A stretch of DNA of 64,000 bases from Beijerinckiaceae bacterium. GTDB taxonomy: Bacteria; Pseudomonadota; Alphaproteobacteria; Rhizobiales; Beijerinckiaceae. How positions within the stretch are numbered: the stretch's first letter is position 1; each line of letters begins with the position of its first letter. The stretch covers positions 187,501 to 251,500 of the forward strand of contig JAPZTO010000008.1 of NCBI GenBank assembly GCA_027532775.1. The letters are read 5' to 3'. The notes below the pieces were generated by a model that worked only from the letters and a program-made list of their open reading frames with translations, had not been told where the DNA came from and searched no databases. The translations under genes and the position numbers were made by a program. This document shows positions 8,283-16,799 of the stretch, piece by piece.

Positions 8283-9136
8283 CACGGCTCCGCCTGCTTC
8301 CTGTCCTTGTTTTCGGCATGGTCTCGCTGCTGTCGCTGAAGCTGCTGCAGCTGGCGCTCAACGCCCCGCCGCAAAGCTCCTTCCCGGCGCGGGAAGCGAA
8401 TGGCGCGTCGTTCTCCCGTGTCATCACGGCGGCGCGCGAGGGCCATCCGGACGAGCAGATCATCACCGGCGCCATCACCAAGAAAAAGGACGAGCCGGGC
8501 AAGGCGGATGACGATGTGCCCGCGCCCGGGGCCAAGGTCACGCCGGAAGAGCAGGCGCGGATCGACAAGGCGCGGGCTGACCTGAGGGCCAAGGCCGAGC
8601 CGGAGGGCACCCGCATTGTCGTGCCACAGAATCCCGGCGCCGTCGCCCAGGCCGGCGGCAGCGCGGAGGAGCGCGCCCTGCTGGAGCGCCTGCGCAACCG
8701 CCGCAACGAGATCGAGTCGAAGGACCGCGATCTCGACCTTCGCGACAACCTGCTCCGGATGAGCGAGCGCAAGCTCGACGAGCGGATCGGCGAATTGCGC
8801 ACCCTCGAATCCCAGCTTGGCCAAGGCGGCAACAAGAACGACGTCAAGACCCGCTACAAGCCGCTCGTCGTCATGTACGAGAGCATGAAGCCGAAAGAGG
8901 CGGCCCGTGTGTTCGACCGGCTCGACACCCGCATCCTCATGGATCTCGTCGGCCATATGAACCCGCGCAAGGTGTCGGAAATCATGGCGGTGATGGATGC
9001 TGCCGCGGCCGAGAAGCTGACGATCGCGCTGGCCCGCCAGGCGGCGCAGGGCGATGCCCAGCTCGCCGAAACCGCAGCGCAGCCCGCCAGCACCGAACTG
9101 GAGAGGCTGCCGGCGCCGAACGCGCCGCGCCGCTGA
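8279..9136 (+). CDS. motE: MotE-type motility chaperone with MgtE N-terminal-like domain
   Basis: A 285-aa protein with an N-terminal membrane/signal segment (residues ~6-27), a Lys/Glu/Ala-rich linker, a heptad-rich helix (about 125-180) and a C-terminal MgtE_N/FliG-like helical domain with YESMKPKEAARVFDRLD and MNPRKVSEIMAVMD. This layout matches MotE, described in Sinorhizobium as a periplasmic chaperone for the motility protein MotC. It overlaps the DUF6468 gene (ATGA). The next gene downstream, a giant periplasmic TPR-like protein, is a candidate client. Confidence 0.75.
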   Translation: MTRLRLLPVLVFGMVSLLSLKLLQLALNAPPQSSFPAREANGASFSRVITAAREGHPDEQIITGAITKKKDEPGKADDDVPAPGAKVTPEEQARIDKARADLRAKAEPEGTRIVVPQNPGAVAQAGGSAEERALLERLRNRRNEIESKDRDLDLRDNLLRMSERKLDERIGELRTLESQLGQGGNKNDVKTRYKPLVVMYESMKPKEAARVFDRLDTRILMDLVGHMNPRKVSEIMAVMDAAAAEKLTIALARQAAQGDAQLAETAAQPASTELERLPAPNAPRR

Positions 9137-9185
9137 GGGCAAGCGCCGGAATAATCGACGCTTCGCTCAACAGCGGCAGGCAGGG

Positions 9186-9200
9186 TTAATCTGCCGTTAG
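9186..9200 (+). promoter_or_regulatory. CtrA-like site upstream of the 1190-aa protein gene
   Basis: TTAA (9186-9189), 7 bases, TTAG (9197-9200): one mismatch to the CtrA consensus TTAA-N7-TTAA. It lies 17 bases before the GTG start at 9218, close for an activator site, so it may act negatively or the start may be further in. Confidence 0.4.
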
Positions 9201-9217
9201 GCATGAACGCCTAGGAT

Positions 9218-12200
9218 GTGATCACGCGTTTCCTTTCGAGTGTGGTCAGTCCCGTGTTGCGTAATCGTTCTGCCGCCGCTTCCCTCCTCAGGTCACTGGC
9301 TGCCCGCGTGGGCATGGCGGCTCTCGCCTTCGGGCTCGGGGTTGGCGCGGCGCTTGCCGCGCGCGGCCTTGTCGTCGGCTCCGAGATGCAGGGCTTCGGG
9401 CGCATCGTCTTCTCGCTCGACAAGGAAGTTCCCGCCCGGACGCGGATCGTCAACTCGGTCCTGATCGTCGAGTTCGAAGAGCCGATCACGGTCGATCTCG
9501 ACAAGCTCAACACCCAGCTGCCCAATTATGTCTCGATCGCGCGGGCCGACCCGGATGGCAAGTCGCTGCGCTTCGGCCTGAATGACCGCTACAAGATCGA
9601 CATGAAACCCGCCGGCGAGCGCGTCTATATCGACCTGCTGCCGCCGCGCTGGCAGGGTCTGCCGCCGGCGCTGCCGGCCGAGGTGGTGCAGGATCTTGTC
9701 CGCCGTGCGCGGCTGGCCGAGGACCAGCTGCGCAAGATCCAGCGCGAGGCCGAGCGCAAGCTCAACCGCGACATCGAGATCAAGGTCGGCTCCACGCCGC
9801 AATTCCGCCGCGCGATCTTCCAGATGCCGTGGACGGCGCCCGTCGACCACACGATGAAGGACGGGAAAATGACCATCGTGTTCGATGGCAATTTCCAGTT
9901 GTCACGCGAGGTTGTGCGGGCCCGGATGGCCGGGCTTCTTCAGAATGTCGAGATCGAGGCCGGCGAGGATACCCTCCGGGTGATCCTCCAGCCGGCGGAC
10001 GGGCTGAAGCTCCGGGCTTTCCGCGAGGATGATTCGCTGACGCTCGATTTCTCGCGCGCGGATGGCCAGCCGATGGATGCCGATGCGCCTCGCGCCGAGG
10101 CTCCGGCCGTTCCGGCTCCGGCGGCTCCGGCTGTGGCTGCAACGCCCGCCAGCCCGGCTGCGGCCGCCCCTGCCGCGCCCGCCACGCCGCCGGTTCAGGC
10201 GCCGGCCCGCGCCGCCGTGATGCCGGGCACCGCGCCCGTTGCCTTGCCGCAGGGCGAGACCGATGCCCAACGGCAGATGGCCGCCCGCGCCGAACCGCCC
10301 CGTCAGGTGACGACCACCGAACTCGCTACCCAGCGGCCGATCGAGGCCCGGATCGAGGGCGGCCAGGATGCCCAGGGCTTTGCCCTGCGCCTTGCCGACC
10401 TGCGCGATGCGCCGGTGGCGATCGTCCAGCGCGGCAAGGCACTGTTCGTGCTGATCGAGACGGCTGAATCCCTCAACAACCCCGTTGTGCCGGCCCCGCA
10501 GGCCGGTGCGGTTGAATCCGTCGCACTCAGCCGGATGCCGGGCGCCACGCTCCTGCGCCTCCAGCCGGCGCGTGACGGGCGCTTCTGGCTGACGCGCGAG
10601 GGCGAGGATCTGGTGATCCATCGCGGCGCCACCACCGGACCGGGCGAGGTGCATTCGCCGCAGCCGATCGCGCTGCGCCGGGCCTTTGACAATAACGGTC
10701 GGGAATCCCTCGAGGCGCCGGTCGGTCCGGTTGGTGCGCTCCACATGATCGATGATCCGGCCACGGGCCAGCGGCTGGCCATGGTGCCGGTGCCCCGTGC
10801 TGCGATGGCCTCGCTCCGTTCGATGCAATTCGCCGAATTCGAGATCGAACCGACCCTTTCCGGTTTTGCCCTGCTGCCGAAGGATGAATCGGTCGTCCTG
10901 CGCCGGCAGCCCGAGACGGTGCTGATCGGGCACGAAATCCGGCTCAATCTCTCGGCCCTGCCGCAGGAAGCGGCGGAAGGGCCGCGCGCCGTCCGGCCGC
11001 TGATGCTCGACATCGATGGCTGGACCGAGGATTCGCGCGGCTCGATCCGGAAGATCGAACGCGAACTGATCCGTGCGGCTGCGGAATCGCCGCGCGTCAC
11101 GCGCAGCGAGGCCCGGGCCAAGCTGGCGCGGTTCTATCTGTCCAACGCGCTTTATCCGGAAGCGCAGGCCGTTCTCGATGTGCTGGCCGTCGACGACAAG
11201 TCCGCGGCCGCGACCAAGCAGATCGTGTTCCTGCGCGCCTTTGCTGCGACGATGATGAACCGCCTTGTCGAGGCCGGGCGCCTGCTGAATGACCCCGCCA
11301 TTGCCATGGAGGGCGAACAGAAGCTGCTGCAAGCCATCGTCGATGCCAAGGCCATGCGCTATCCGCAGGCCAATGCGCATTTCCGCCAGGCCACGCAGGA
11401 ACTGGATCGCTATCCCGAGCCGCTGCAGGCCTTGTTCCGTCCGATTGCCGTGACCGCCGCCATCGAGGCGAAGGATGTCTCCTTCGCGCGTGAGATGCTG
11501 CAGGGCTTCGACAAGGTCGATACGCGCTATCGCGATCCCAATCTCCAGCAATTGCTGGCCGGCCGCCTCGCCGAAATGCAGGGCCGCCATGGCGAGGCGT
11601 ATCATGCCTATTCGGTGGCGATGACCTCGCGCGACCGGGCGATCGAGGCCGAGGCCCGGTTCGGCCGCGCGGTTTCGGGCCTGGCCGAGGGAAAGGTTGC
11701 GCCCGAGGATGCCCGCTCCGAATTCGAGACGCTCAGCACGATCTGGCGCCGGACCGAAGTCGAAGTGAAGTCGCTGGAACTTCTCGGCGAGATGTATGCC
11801 AAGGACGGGCGCTGGCGCGAGGCCTTCCTGATGGCGCAGCGTGCCAGCCAGATCATGCCCGAGCATCCGGCAACACGCCGCCTCGAGGATGCGATGGGCC
11901 GTCGGTTCGAGAACCTGTTCCTCGACAACGAGGCCGACAAGCTGCCCAAGGTCGAGGCGCTGGCGCTCTATCAGGAATTCCGCTCGCTGATGCCGGTCGG
12001 CCGGCGTGGCGACGAGATTGCCCGGCGGCTGGCAGACCGGCTGCATGAGCTTGACCTCGTCAACGAGGCGGCCGAAATCCTCGATCATCAGGTCAAGCAC
12101 CGGCTCGAGGGCGTGGCCCGTGCCTCCGTTGCGGCGCGGCTTGCCGTGATGCACCTGCAGAACCGCCAGCCGGCCAAGGCGCTCACGGTCCTTCGCGGCA

Positions 12201-12790
12201 CCCGGCTCGCCTCGCTGCCGGAGGATCTGCGCCGGCCGCGGGCCCTGCTGGAGGCCCGGGCTTTGGGCGATCTGTTCCGCACCGATCTTGCGATCGAGGT
12301 GCTGGCCAATGATCGCGGCGAGGATGTCGAGCGCCTTCGGGCGGATATCTACTGGAAGGGCAAGCGCTGGCGCGAGGCCGGCGAATCCTACGAGCGCGTG
12401 CTGGGCGATTCCTGGCAGAATGCCGAGCCGCTCAATGAGGGGCAGCGCCTGGACGCCTTGCGCGCCGGGCTTGCCTATGTGCTCGGCGACGAAAAGCTGT
12501 CGCTCGACCGCCTCCGCGGGCGCTACCTTGCGAAGATGAGCCAGACCGAGGATGCCGGCGCCTTCCGGCTGATCGCGACCGACAACCTGACGCGGCCGCA
12601 GGCCTTCCGCGACGTGGCGCGGGCGGTGGTCAGCGCCGACACGATGGTCGAATTCATGGCGTCCTACCGGAAGCGCTATCCGGAAACCGCCGGCACGGCA
12701 CGGCCCGTCCGCAGCGCGGGCGATGGCCGCCAGTCCGTGCTCGACCGGCGCGAGCCGGCGCAACCGATCCCGCCGCCAGGCAACGGCTGA
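9218..12790 (+). CDS. Large periplasmic TPR-like protein of the flagellar locus, function unknown
   Basis: A 1190-aa protein starting at GTG. Residues ~20-47 form a signal peptide (hydrophobic run ending GAALAAR). Residues ~48-290 are beta-rich with an AMIN-like feel (GFGRIVFSLDKEV, LRVILQPADGLKLRAF). About 290-335 is an Ala/Pro linker. A second beta-rich region runs to ~610. From ~630 to ~1150 it is helical with TPR-like pairs (LARFYLSNALYPEAQAVLDVL, LAEMQGRHGEAYHAYSVAM, YWKGKRWREAGESYERVL). No enzyme motif is seen. It sits 81 bases after motE and converges with fliP. By position it could be a MotC-like periplasmic motility protein or an envelope scaffold; this is inference. Confidence 0.8.
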   Translation: MITRFLSSVVSPVLRNRSAAASLLRSLAARVGMAALAFGLGVGAALAARGLVVGSEMQGFGRIVFSLDKEVPARTRIVNSVLIVEFEEPITVDLDKLNTQLPNYVSIARADPDGKSLRFGLNDRYKIDMKPAGERVYIDLLPPRWQGLPPALPAEVVQDLVRRARLAEDQLRKIQREAERKLNRDIEIKVGSTPQFRRAIFQMPWTAPVDHTMKDGKMTIVFDGNFQLSREVVRARMAGLLQNVEIEAGEDTLRVILQPADGLKLRAFREDDSLTLDFSRADGQPMDADAPRAEAPAVPAPAAPAVAATPASPAAAAPAAPATPPVQAPARAAVMPGTAPVALPQGETDAQRQMAARAEPPRQVTTTELATQRPIEARIEGGQDAQGFALRLADLRDAPVAIVQRGKALFVLIETAESLNNPVVPAPQAGAVESVALSRMPGATLLRLQPARDGRFWLTREGEDLVIHRGATTGPGEVHSPQPIALRRAFDNNGRESLEAPVGPVGALHMIDDPATGQRLAMVPVPRAAMASLRSMQFAEFEIEPTLSGFALLPKDESVVLRRQPETVLIGHEIRLNLSALPQEAAEGPRAVRPLMLDIDGWTEDSRGSIRKIERELIRAAAESPRVTRSEARAKLARFYLSNALYPEAQAVLDVLAVDDKSAAATKQIVFLRAFAATMMNRLVEAGRLLNDPAIAMEGEQKLLQAIVDAKAMRYPQANAHFRQATQELDRYPEPLQALFRPIAVTAAIEAKDVSFAREMLQGFDKVDTRYRDPNLQQLLAGRLAEMQGRHGEAYHAYSVAMTSRDRAIEAEARFGRAVSGLAEGKVAPEDARSEFETLSTIWRRTEVEVKSLELLGEMYAKDGRWREAFLMAQRASQIMPEHPATRRLEDAMGRRFENLFLDNEADKLPKVEALALYQEFRSLMPVGRRGDEIARRLADRLHELDLVNEAAEILDHQVKHRLEGVARASVAARLAVMHLQNRQPAKALTVLRGTRLASLPEDLRRPRALLEARALGDLFRTDLAIEVLANDRGEDVERLRADIYWKGKRWREAGESYERVLGDSWQNAEPLNEGQRLDALRAGLAYVLGDEKLSLDRLRGRYLAKMSQTEDAGAFRLIATDNLTRPQAFRDVARAVVSADTMVEFMASYRKRYPETAGTARPVRSAGDGRQSVLDRREPAQPIPPPGNG

Positions 12791-12821
12791 CCGCATAGGG
12801 CCGCCCTTTCAGGCACGGTGA

Positions 12822-12837
12822 CGCCCCGGAAGGGGCG
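12822..12837. terminator. Hairpin between convergent genes (TPR protein and fliP)
   Basis: CGCCCC (12822-12827), loop ggaa, GGGGCG (12832-12837), abutting the fliP stop codon. It lies between two converging genes and could end both transcripts, but there is no clear T tract on either strand. Confidence 0.4.
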
Positions 12838-13605
12838 CTATCCGATCTGTCCGAAGCTCTGGACGAGCGAACCGGCGACCAGCCTCCAGCCATCCACCAG
12901 AACGAAGAAGATCAGCTTGAACGGCAACGAGACCATTGCCGGCGGCACCATCATCATACCCATCGAGATCAGGATCGACGAGACGACAAGGTCGATGATC
13001 AGGAAGGGCAGGAAGAGCAGGAAGCCGATCTCGAAGGCCCGGCGCAATTCCGAGATCATGAAGGCCGGCACGAGGCTGCCGAGTGGCGTGGCTTCGGGCG
13101 TGGCCGGCCGGGGCTGGCGTGAGAGATCGAGGAAAAGCTCGAGATCAGTCGGGCGCACATGCTTCAGCATGAACTGCTTGAAGGGCTGGGATGCCCGCTC
13201 GAAGGCCTCAACCTCGCGGATCTGCCCGGCAACCAGTGGCTGGATGCCGGCCTCGTAGGAGGCCTGGAAGGTCGGCGCCATGATGAAGGCGGTGAGGAAC
13301 AGGGCGAGCCCGGTCAGCACTGTGTTCGGCGGCGCGGACTGCGTGCCGATCGCCATGCGGAGCAGCGACAGCACGATCACGATCCGGGCGAAGGATGTCA
13401 CCATGATCAGGATCGACGGCGCCAGGGACAGAACAGTCAGCAGGGCGACGAGCTGAAGCGCCCGTTCGCTGACACCGGTGCCGCCGAAATTGATCGAGAT
13501 ATCCTGCGCATAGGCCATGCCGCAGGCCGCAAGGAAGAAGCCGGCCGGGATGGCCGCGTACCGGAGCGCGCGCCGGAACGGGTTGCCAGGCTGGCGGGCT
13601 GTCAT
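12838..13605 (-). CDS. fliP: Flagellar export gate protein FliP
   Basis: A 255-aa core subunit of the type III export gate. A cleavable N-terminal segment (FFLAACGMAYA) precedes QDISINFGGTG. Family hallmarks are SLAPSILIMVTSFARIVIVLSL, APPNTVLTGLALFLTAFIM, and the C-terminal RRAFEIGFLLFLPFLIIDLVV and VDGWRLVAGSLVQSF. It overlaps fliO by 4 bases (ATGA), so the two are translationally coupled. fliQ and fliR are in a separate plus-strand unit. Confidence 0.96.
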   Translation of the reverse strand: MTARQPGNPFRRALRYAAIPAGFFLAACGMAYAQDISINFGGTGVSERALQLVALLTVLSLAPSILIMVTSFARIVIVLSLLRMAIGTQSAPPNTVLTGLALFLTAFIMAPTFQASYEAGIQPLVAGQIREVEAFERASQPFKQFMLKHVRPTDLELFLDLSRQPRPATPEATPLGSLVPAFMISELRRAFEIGFLLFLPFLIIDLVVSSILISMGMMMVPPAMVSLPFKLIFFVLVDGWRLVAGSLVQSFGQIG

Positions 13606-14861
13606 GGCGCCTTGGGCGGGTTGGGCCGGCCGAGCAGCCGCGCCATTTCTTCTTCCAGCATATCCATGTCGGATTCGACCGGCTTGGCAGCCTGCGGCGG
13701 TGCCGCGGCAGGCGCGGCCGCAGCAGGCGGCGGGTTCGGTGAGGTCGGCGGTGCCTTCGGCGGGTCGATCATGCTGGCCAGAAGGTCGAGCTCGTCGAGC
13801 GAATTGACCGGCGCGGCCTTGCGCGGCTCCGTGGCCGGCGTGGCGACAACAGGAGCCGGTGCCGGCTCGGCTGGCGGTGCGGGCGGCGGCGGAGGCGGTG
13901 GCATGACCGATGGCGTCGACGGAACCGGCGGGATCGGCTTGTTGAAAGGCGGGCGCAGCTGGCCGCTCAGCGGCTTCTGAAGCACCTCGTTGAGACGGCG
14001 CGCCATTTCGCTGACCGGCTCCTGCCGGGCAGGCCGCTGTGGCGCCGGCGCAGCGGCCGGGGCAGCTGCGGACGGAGCGGCAGGCGGCGGGGGCGGTGCC
14101 ATCTGCGGTGGAGGAGGAGGGGGAGGCGGCGGCGGAGCGACCGGACGGGCCGGCGGGGCAGCGGGGCGCATCGGCGGCGACGAGACGAGCGAACGCTCGA
14201 ATTCGTCATCCATCTGTGCGGCGCTGGCCGGCGGTGTGACGACCGGCCGCGAAGGCGGCGGAGCCATCGGTGCCGGAGCCATCGGTGCCATGGGGGCGGG
14301 GGCCATCGGCGGCATCGGCGCCATGCGCGGCGGGGCCATCGGGGGCAGGACGGGCGCGGCAGGCGGGGCCATGGGAGGCGGGGCCATGGGAGGCGGGGCC
14401 ATAGGAGGTGGGGCCACCTGGGCCGGCGGCGGCTGGAAGCTGGCGGGCGCCATCGGCATTTCCGGGCGCACCGGCGCATCGGGAGCGGACAGGCCCTCGA
14501 CGATCGAGGCCAGTTCGTCCGGACCCGGCCGGGCGCGGCCTGCCCGCTCGCCCCGGACGATATTGCCCTCGACGAGGACATCGTTGGGGCCGCCGATCAG
14601 CAGCAGATGTTCGACATTGTCGCGCCGGACGATGACAAGCTTGCGGCCATCCCTGTCCAGGTTGAAGGCGTCGGTCACGGCGAGGCGCTGGGGCCGGCCA
14701 CCGCGCCCGCTTCCGCCCAGGTTGAGGCTGGGCCTCAGCACGCGCACGAGCCAGGCGGCGAGCGCCACCACCACGATCAGCAGCAGGAGCGAGAGGCCGA
14801 TCCAGAGGATCAGCGAGACCGTGCTCTCCCCGAGGCCGAGCTTGTCAATGATGCTTTGCAT
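13602..14861 (-). CDS. fliO: FliO-type flagellar export protein with long proline-rich tail
   Basis: A 419-aa protein. The start was set at the ATG for MQSIIDKLGLG, preceded by GGGAGAAGG, rather than the ATG 21 codons upstream. A transmembrane helix (about 14-37) is followed by a FliO domain (about 50-105: RLAVTDAFNLDRDG, RRDNVEHLLLIGG). FliO proteins are usually 90-150 aa; here about 300 further residues are low complexity, rich in Pro and Ala with tandem MAPPP units and poly-Pro runs, ending with an acidic SDMDMLEEEMARLLGR helix. Start codon of fliP overlaps its stop. FliO stabilises FliP during gate assembly; the tail's role is unknown. Confidence 0.85.
   Translation of the reverse strand: MQSIIDKLGLGESTVSLILWIGLSLLLLIVVVALAAWLVRVLRPSLNLGGSGRGGRPQRLAVTDAFNLDRDGRKLVIVRRDNVEHLLLIGGPNDVLVEGNIVRGERAGRARPGPDELASIVEGLSAPDAPVRPEMPMAPASFQPPPAQVAPPPMAPPPMAPPPMAPPAAPVLPPMAPPRMAPMPPMAPAPMAPMAPAPMAPPPSRPVVTPPASAAQMDDEFERSLVSSPPMRPAAPPARPVAPPPPPPPPPPQMAPPPPPAAPSAAAPAAAPAPQRPARQEPVSEMARRLNEVLQKPLSGQLRPPFNKPIPPVPSTPSVMPPPPPPPAPPAEPAPAPVVATPATEPRKAAPVNSLDELDLLASMIDPPKAPPTSPNPPPAAAAPAAAPPQAAKPVESDMDMLEEEMARLLGRPNPPKAP
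14361..14415. repeat. 15-bp tandem repeat within fliO encoding MAPPP units
   Basis: A unit aggcggggccatggg repeats about 3.7 times (14361-14375, 14376-14390, 14391-14405 with one change, then a partial copy). On the minus strand it encodes repeated Met-Ala-Pro-Pro-Pro. Frame-preserving copy-number changes would only lengthen or shorten the tail. Confidence 0.8.
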
Positions 14862-15231
14862 GCCTTCTCCCGCAACTGGTCGATCCGGCCTTAGCGCCCT
14901 CCTGCCCGCGAGTAAACGCCGCAATGCGATGGAGGGCAGCGCGAACCTGCCAAGTCCTTCTCATAGAGGGTTTTCCCGCCCAAATGAATGCGCGTGCAGC
15001 CCTGTGCCACGGTTATCCGCATCTTCGTGCTGTGTGTCGAGCCGCCATTAACCATGATGCGGGCTCTTGCGGGCTCCTGACGGCCCGGTGCGGGGCCAGC
15101 GCGCGCCGATCTGTCCCCAAATCGGACAGAAGCCGCCGGAATATATATTAGCATTAACTCCGAATTAACCATGACGCAGGCAATAATTGCCGGAATTGGC
15201 ATTGAGCCGGTTCGAAATTGCCGAGGTGTTC
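14862..15231. promoter_or_regulatory. Divergent fliO/flgB promoter region
   Basis: A 370-bp gene-free region. It holds a CtrA half site TTAACCAT (15048-15055), an inverted repeat CTGTCC...GGACAG (15111-15129), an AT-rich patch atatatatta, and a full CtrA-type box at 15154-15172. Open frames crossing it on both strands have no family features. Confidence 0.6.
15154..15172 (+). promoter_or_regulatory. Full CtrA-type box upstream of flgB
   Basis: TTAA (15154-15157), 7 bases, TTAACCAT (15165-15172): an exact match to the CtrA consensus TTAA-N7-TTAACC, 59 bases before the flgB start. It is the best regulatory match in the window and fits control of the flgB operon by the CckA-CtrA pathway. Confidence 0.75.
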
Positions 15232-15666
15232 ATGATTCAGGATCTCGCGACCTTTGCGGCCCTCAAGGAGCGGATGCGCTTCCTTCAGACCCGCCAGAAG
15301 GTGCTGGCGCAGAATGTCGCCAATGCCGATACGCCCGGCTATCGCCCGAAGGACATCCGCCAGCTCGGCATTGACCCGGCCACGCGCGGCAGCGATGCCG
15401 CCCGCCGGCTCGCCGGCTTCGCGGGCTACGCACCCCAGGGCGGCATTGCCGTCACCGATCCGCGCCACATCATGCCGGCTGCCGGCAACGGCATGGCGAC
15501 GGTCGATCGCGGCGCCAGTTTCGAGACGCGCCCCTCCGGAAACGCGGTCGATCTCGAGAACGAGATGCTCAAGGTTTCCCAGAACCAGATCGATTTCCAG
15601 ACGGCAGCGAACATCTATCAGCGCGGGATCGCCACGCTGAAGATCGCGCTTGGCCGCAGGGCCTGA
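15232..15666 (+). CDS. flgB: Flagellar proximal rod protein FlgB
   Basis: A 144-aa proximal rod subunit. The start chosen is the ATG for MIQDLATFAALKERM; the frame extends 15 codons upstream without family similarity, and GAGGTG lies just before this ATG. The signature QKVLAQNVANADTPGYRPKD is present, and the C-terminal EMLKVSQNQIDFQTAANIY block is typical. First gene of flgB-flgC-fliE-fliQ-fliR-flhB; flgC follows after 14 bases. Confidence 0.95.
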   Translation: MIQDLATFAALKERMRFLQTRQKVLAQNVANADTPGYRPKDIRQLGIDPATRGSDAARRLAGFAGYAPQGGIAVTDPRHIMPAAGNGMATVDRGASFETRPSGNAVDLENEMLKVSQNQIDFQTAANIYQRGIATLKIALGRRA

Positions 15667-15680
15667 GGAGGGCTTGGACC

Positions 15681-16091
15681 ATGGATTTCTTCCGCTCGCT
15701 CGCCGTCGCTGCTGCCGGGCTCCGCGCCCAGGCCGGGCGCATGCGCGTCATTTCCGAGAATATCGCCAATGCCGACACGACCGCGACGCGGCCGGGGGGT
15801 GACCCCTACCGCCGGAAGGTCGCAACATTCGAGAAGACGCTCGATGCCGAAATGGGTGTCGAAACCGTCCAGCTGGGGCGCATCAGACGCGATCGTGCCG
15901 CCTTCAAGGCCCAATTCGAACCTGGCCATCCGATGGCCGATGCGCGCGGCTATGTCCAGAAGCCGAATGTCGACACCATGATCGAGACTCTCGACATGCG
16001 CGAAGCGCAGCGGTCCTACGAGGCCAATCTGAACGTCATTTCAACCACGCGGCGGATGTTGGCCAGGACGCTCGACATCCTCCGCGCGTAA
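15681..16091 (+). CDS. flgC: Flagellar proximal rod protein FlgC
   Basis: A 136-aa rod protein of normal family length. It carries the N-terminal AAAGLRAQAGRMRVISENIAN helix and the FlgC-typical C-terminal block YVQKPNVDTMIETLDMREA followed by YEANLNVI. It lies 14 bases after flgB and 28 before fliE. No anomalies. Confidence 0.97.
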   Translation: MDFFRSLAVAAAGLRAQAGRMRVISENIANADTTATRPGGDPYRRKVATFEKTLDAEMGVETVQLGRIRRDRAAFKAQFEPGHPMADARGYVQKPNVDTMIETLDMREAQRSYEANLNVISTTRRMLARTLDILRA

Positions 16092-16119
16092 TCCCCTCGA
16101 ATCGTTTATGGAGAATGCC

Positions 16120-16443
16120 ATGAAGACGACCCTGAACCCGAGCCTTGCGGCCAGTGCCTATGCCCTGACGCAGAAGATGGGCTCGAACCCGGCCGCGGCA
16201 CTGACGCGTCCGGGCGAAGCCGGCAACAGCTTCGCTGACGTACTCGAAGCCACGGTGGGCCGCGCCCGCGAATCCGGCAAGCGCGCCGATGCCATGGCGA
16301 TGACCACGGCAGCCGGCCGCCCGACCGATCTCGTCGAGGTGGTTACCGCCGTCGCCGAGAGCGAAGCGGCACTCGAATCACTCGTCGCGGTCCGGGACCG
16401 GGTTGTCGCGGCCTATGAAGAAATCATGCGGATGCCGATCTGA
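16120..16443 (+). CDS. fliE: Flagellar hook-basal body protein FliE
   Basis: A 107-aa protein linking the MS-ring to the rod. The ATG at 16120 was chosen over one 4 codons upstream because a GGAGA ribosome site sits inside those four codons at the right distance. The family C-terminus is intact: VVTAVAESEAALESLVAVRD then VVAAYEEIMRMPI. Its stop overlaps the fliQ start by one base (TGATG), indicating coupling. Confidence 0.93.
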   Translation: MKTTLNPSLAASAYALTQKMGSNPAAALTRPGEAGNSFADVLEATVGRARESGKRADAMAMTTAAGRPTDLVEVVTAVAESEAALESLVAVRDRVVAAYEEIMRMPI

Positions 16444-16709
16444 TGAACCCAGCCGACCTGATCGAGATCTCCCGTGACGGCATCATGACCTTCTTCAAGG
16501 TCGGGATGCCTGTCATGGTGATCGGATTGCTGGTCGGCGTGATCATCTCGCTCTTCCAGGCGCTGACCCAGATCCAGGAGCAGACCCTCGTCTATGTGCC
16601 GAAGGTCGTAGCCATTTTCGGCTCCCTTCTGCTGCTCCTCCCCTTCATGGCCGATGGCATGGCGTCCTATATGGCGCGGATTGCCTCGCGGATTTCCGGC
16701 GTCGGCTAG
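16443..16709 (+). CDS. fliQ: Flagellar export gate protein FliQ
   Basis: An 88-aa, two-helix inner-membrane export gate subunit. Matches FliQ throughout: VGMPVMVIGLLVGVIISLFQ, then ALTQIQEQTLVYVPK, then LPFMADGMASYM. Coupled to fliE. A 90-base gap with an imperfect hairpin separates it from fliR, unusually long inside this otherwise tight operon. Confidence 0.96.
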   Translation: MNPADLIEISRDGIMTFFKVGMPVMVIGLLVGVIISLFQALTQIQEQTLVYVPKVVAIFGSLLLLLPFMADGMASYMARIASRISGVG

Positions 16710-16799
16710 CCTGACGGCAGGCGGCCTCTCCGTTGCGCTCCGCCACGCCCTGCCGGGTGTGGCGTTCGCGTTTTCGAGCGAATCACACGACAATCGGGC

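Noticed and set aside
9902-12796. 964-codon open frame on the minus strand
   Set aside because: It is the antisense shadow of the 1190-aa gene. High GC with strong third-position bias leaves the opposite strand open; it has no family motif or ribosome site.
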